A stretch of 6,300 bases of DNA from Desulfococcus sp. (GTDB lineage: Bacteria; Desulfobacterota; Desulfobacteria; Desulfobacterales; Desulfosalsimonadaceae): positions 5,716 through 12,015 of the forward strand of contig JAHECJ010000019.1 in assembly GCA_024641805.1 (NCBI GenBank), in the 5' to 3' direction. Shown here piece by piece: positions 4,836 through 6,300 of this stretch. The translations under genes and the position numbers were made by a program. A model generated the notes under the pieces. That model saw nothing but the letters and a program-made list of their open reading frames with translations. It searched no databases and was not told where the DNA came from. The stretch's first letter is position 1; each line of letters starts with the position of its first letter.

Positions 4836-6299
4836 TTATTTCCCAAACGGACACTTGGGGAATGTGCAGGTGTTGCAATTTAAACAAAAACCGCCGGCCG
4901 CCATTTTTGCGAGATCCATCCGGGTAATTTCCTGGCCTGCCAGAATCCGGGGCAGCAGGAGATCAAAACTCGTTGTTTTGTGAAACAGGGCACAGGCGGG
5001 GACGCCGATGACCGATGCCGGACCGATTTTCCCCACAAGGGTCATGGCGCCGGGCAGTATCGGTGCTCCGTAAAGGGCGTTTTTCAGACCGGCATGAATC
5101 AGGCCTTTTCTGGTTTGATCATCCGGATCAACTGAAAGTCCGGCGGTAGTGACAATCAGGTCAACGCCCATTTTCACCAAGGAATTGACGCTGTCGGCAA
5201 TCTGGTCCGCGTTATCGGCAACAACGGTTGACTGAACGACAATGCAGTTTAATTTTTCGACTTTGCTCCGGATGACCGGATCAAACTTATCCTCGATCAG
5301 ACCTAAATATACTTCAGTTCCCGTGACAAGAATACCTACACGTGCTGTCTTTAAAGGAATAATATCAAACAGCGGCCCTTTTTTCAGAGAGGTCATGGCC
5401 TGGTTGAACTGTTCACGGGCAAGATATAGTGGAATAGCACGGCACCCTGCAAACGGCCGGTCCCGATTAACCAAAATGTTGTTTTGCCGGCTTGAGCACA
5501 TCACATTGGGAATCAGATTGAAATTCTGCAACCGGACTTCATCGATTGTCAGAAGGCCGTCAATTTTGGCCAAAAAGTCAATTTTACCTTCTTTGGGCGC
5601 GGTATTATAATAGACGTTCGATCCCGCGATATCTCCTGCGAAAGCGGTTACTGCGTCGTTTTCATGGATCCATTGACTCTTGTCAACGCTGGCTTTGCTT
5701 TCCACATAGACTGATGAGCGTCCCATTTGCTGAAGCCGGCAGAGATCAGTCGCTTCAATTTGCTGTCCTGCTATGAACTCAGGACCTTTTGATTTTCCGG
5801 GAACAATCCGTGTCATGTCATGCAGGGCTTTTTCTCCGAGGGCCTTTTCAACCGGCACGGATTCCAGGGAAGGGGATAAGTCCGCAAATGACAATGGGTG
5901 AACTTCTGTTTGGTAAGGATTCTCGCCCTGACAACCACGGCAGATGGCCCCGTCTTGTTGCGGATACGCTTCCCGACAGATGGGGCAGGCGATGATGGGA
6001 CTTGAGGGTTTCTTTTTTAAATATTGCGGGCGGAGAGAAATTGGCGTGACAATTAAAATTTGATCTCCGGCTTCCTCGATTTGGGCAAAAAGCAGGTCTG
6101 TGTCTTGTTCCTGTTTGGTTTTGTGTTTGAGAAACCAGGCTTTGATTTCCGGAAATTTTTCAAGCTTTTCGAGATCAATGGCTGCGCGCCAACCCGTTAG
6201 GCTGTGTTTATCGTAAAGGCTGACGGCGTAGCGCCCGAGGTTGGTGACGCGCATCCATCCGTTGCCGGTGCTGCACAGGGTAAGCAGCTGAACCGCATC
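4836..6299 (-). CDS. FmdE domain fused to molybdopterin-binding (MoCF) domain, 5' end outside window
   Basis: The frame is open through the right edge (487 residues visible). Just before the Met at 6254 it reads DAVQLLTLCSTGNGW, the FmdE core motif, so that Met is internal. Numbered from it: the rest of the FmdE domain covers 1-80; a zinc finger C90-x2-C93...C105-x2-C108 follows; 133-185 carries the DMTRIVPGKSKGPEF segment of molybdopterin-binding proteins; 198-300 is a linker domain including the EGKI motif; 304-440 is the MoCF fold with GILVTGTEV, SVDPDD (374-379) and LPGAM. The tail has C457, C460, C463, C468, a possible metal or Fe-S site. FmdE is named for formylmethanofuran dehydrogenase subunit E; such fusions occur in anaerobic bacteria lacking methanogenesis. 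I infer a role in Mo/W-cofactor delivery, perhaps to a formate-dehydrogenase-like enzyme. The usual TGG before MSVDPDD is TAG here. It leads the unit with the HAD phosphatase. Confidence 0.85.
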   Translation of the reverse strand, partial: DAVQLLTLCSTGNGWMRVTNLGRYAVSLYDKHSLTGWRAAIDLEKLEKFPEIKAWFLKHKTKQEQDTDLLFAQIEEAGDQILIVTPISLRPQYLKKKPSSPIIACPICREAYPQQDGAICRGCQGENPYQTEVHPLSFADLSPSLESVPVEKALGEKALHDMTRIVPGKSKGPEFIAGQQIEATDLCRLQQMGRSSVYVESKASVDKSQWIHENDAVTAFAGDIAGSNVYYNTAPKEGKIDFLAKIDGLLTIDEVRLQNFNLIPNVMCSSRQNNILVNRDRPFAGCRAIPLYLAREQFNQAMTSLKKGPLFDIIPLKTARVGILVTGTEVYLGLIEDKFDPVIRSKVEKLNCIVVQSTVVADNADQIADSVNSLVKMGVDLIVTTAGLSVDPDDQTRKGLIHAGLKNALYGAPILPGAMTLVGKIGPASVIGVPACALFHKTTSFDLLLPRILAGQEITRMDLAKMAAGGFCLNCNTCTFPKCPFGK

Positions 6300-6300
6300 C

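Overview
The window looks like a chromosomal segment of an anaerobic Desulfobacterota bacterium, probably a Desulfobacteraceae-like sulfate reducer. This is an inference from three things: an FmdE/molybdopterin-binding fusion protein with a C-terminal cysteine tail, a GEMM-I (c-di-GMP-I) riboswitch of the type common in that phylum, and the moderate-to-low GC content with AT-rich gaps. No rRNA, tRNA, CRISPR array, insertion sequence or phage gene was seen.

Layout. (1) 2-901 (+) is the C-terminal part of a penicillin acylase family Ntn-hydrolase that starts left of the window. About 90 bp later comes a small Cys-rich, RING-like zinc protein (992-1222), closed by a terminator. (2) 1233-1404 is a convergent gap packed with four hairpins. 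One of them resembles the dispersed intergenic ACCACAGATT palindromes seen in many bacteria. (3) 1419-1631 (-) is a small secreted protein with a very good ribosome binding site and a clear sigma70 promoter. (4) 1751-2118 is unexplained sequence that is unusually open on both strands. A 72-residue two-helix ferritin-like protein follows (2119-2337, +), then 290 bp without a convincing gene that contain a GC-rich palindromic patch. (5) 2628-3773 (-) is a secreted jelly-roll-fold protein. Its leader reads in order promoter, GEMM-I aptamer, intrinsic terminator, Shine-Dalgarno, ATG. (6) 4144-6299 (-) is an apparent two-gene unit: the FmdE/molybdopterin-binding fusion (5' end outside the window), then 17 bp downstream a membrane-associated HAD-IB phosphatase resembling PgpC.

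How the parts work together. The best-supported regulatory unit is the riboswitch. The 3' strand of the aptamer is also the 5' strand of the terminator, so ligand binding should prevent termination and switch on the secreted protein. Its export signal, carbohydrate-binding-like fold, calcium-loop domain and long hydrophilic tail fit a matrix or surface role of the sort usually placed under c-di-GMP control. The FmdE fusion points to molybdenum/tungsten-cofactor or formate-type redox metabolism. The remaining genes are solitary and their roles are open.

Two reading frames needed correction. The acylase is open to the left edge, so the GTG at 65 is an internal valine. The FmdE fusion is open to the right edge, so the ATG at 6254 is internal. 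The secreted protein most likely starts at 3773, not at the upstream ATG at 3785, because that ATG lies against the Shine-Dalgarno.
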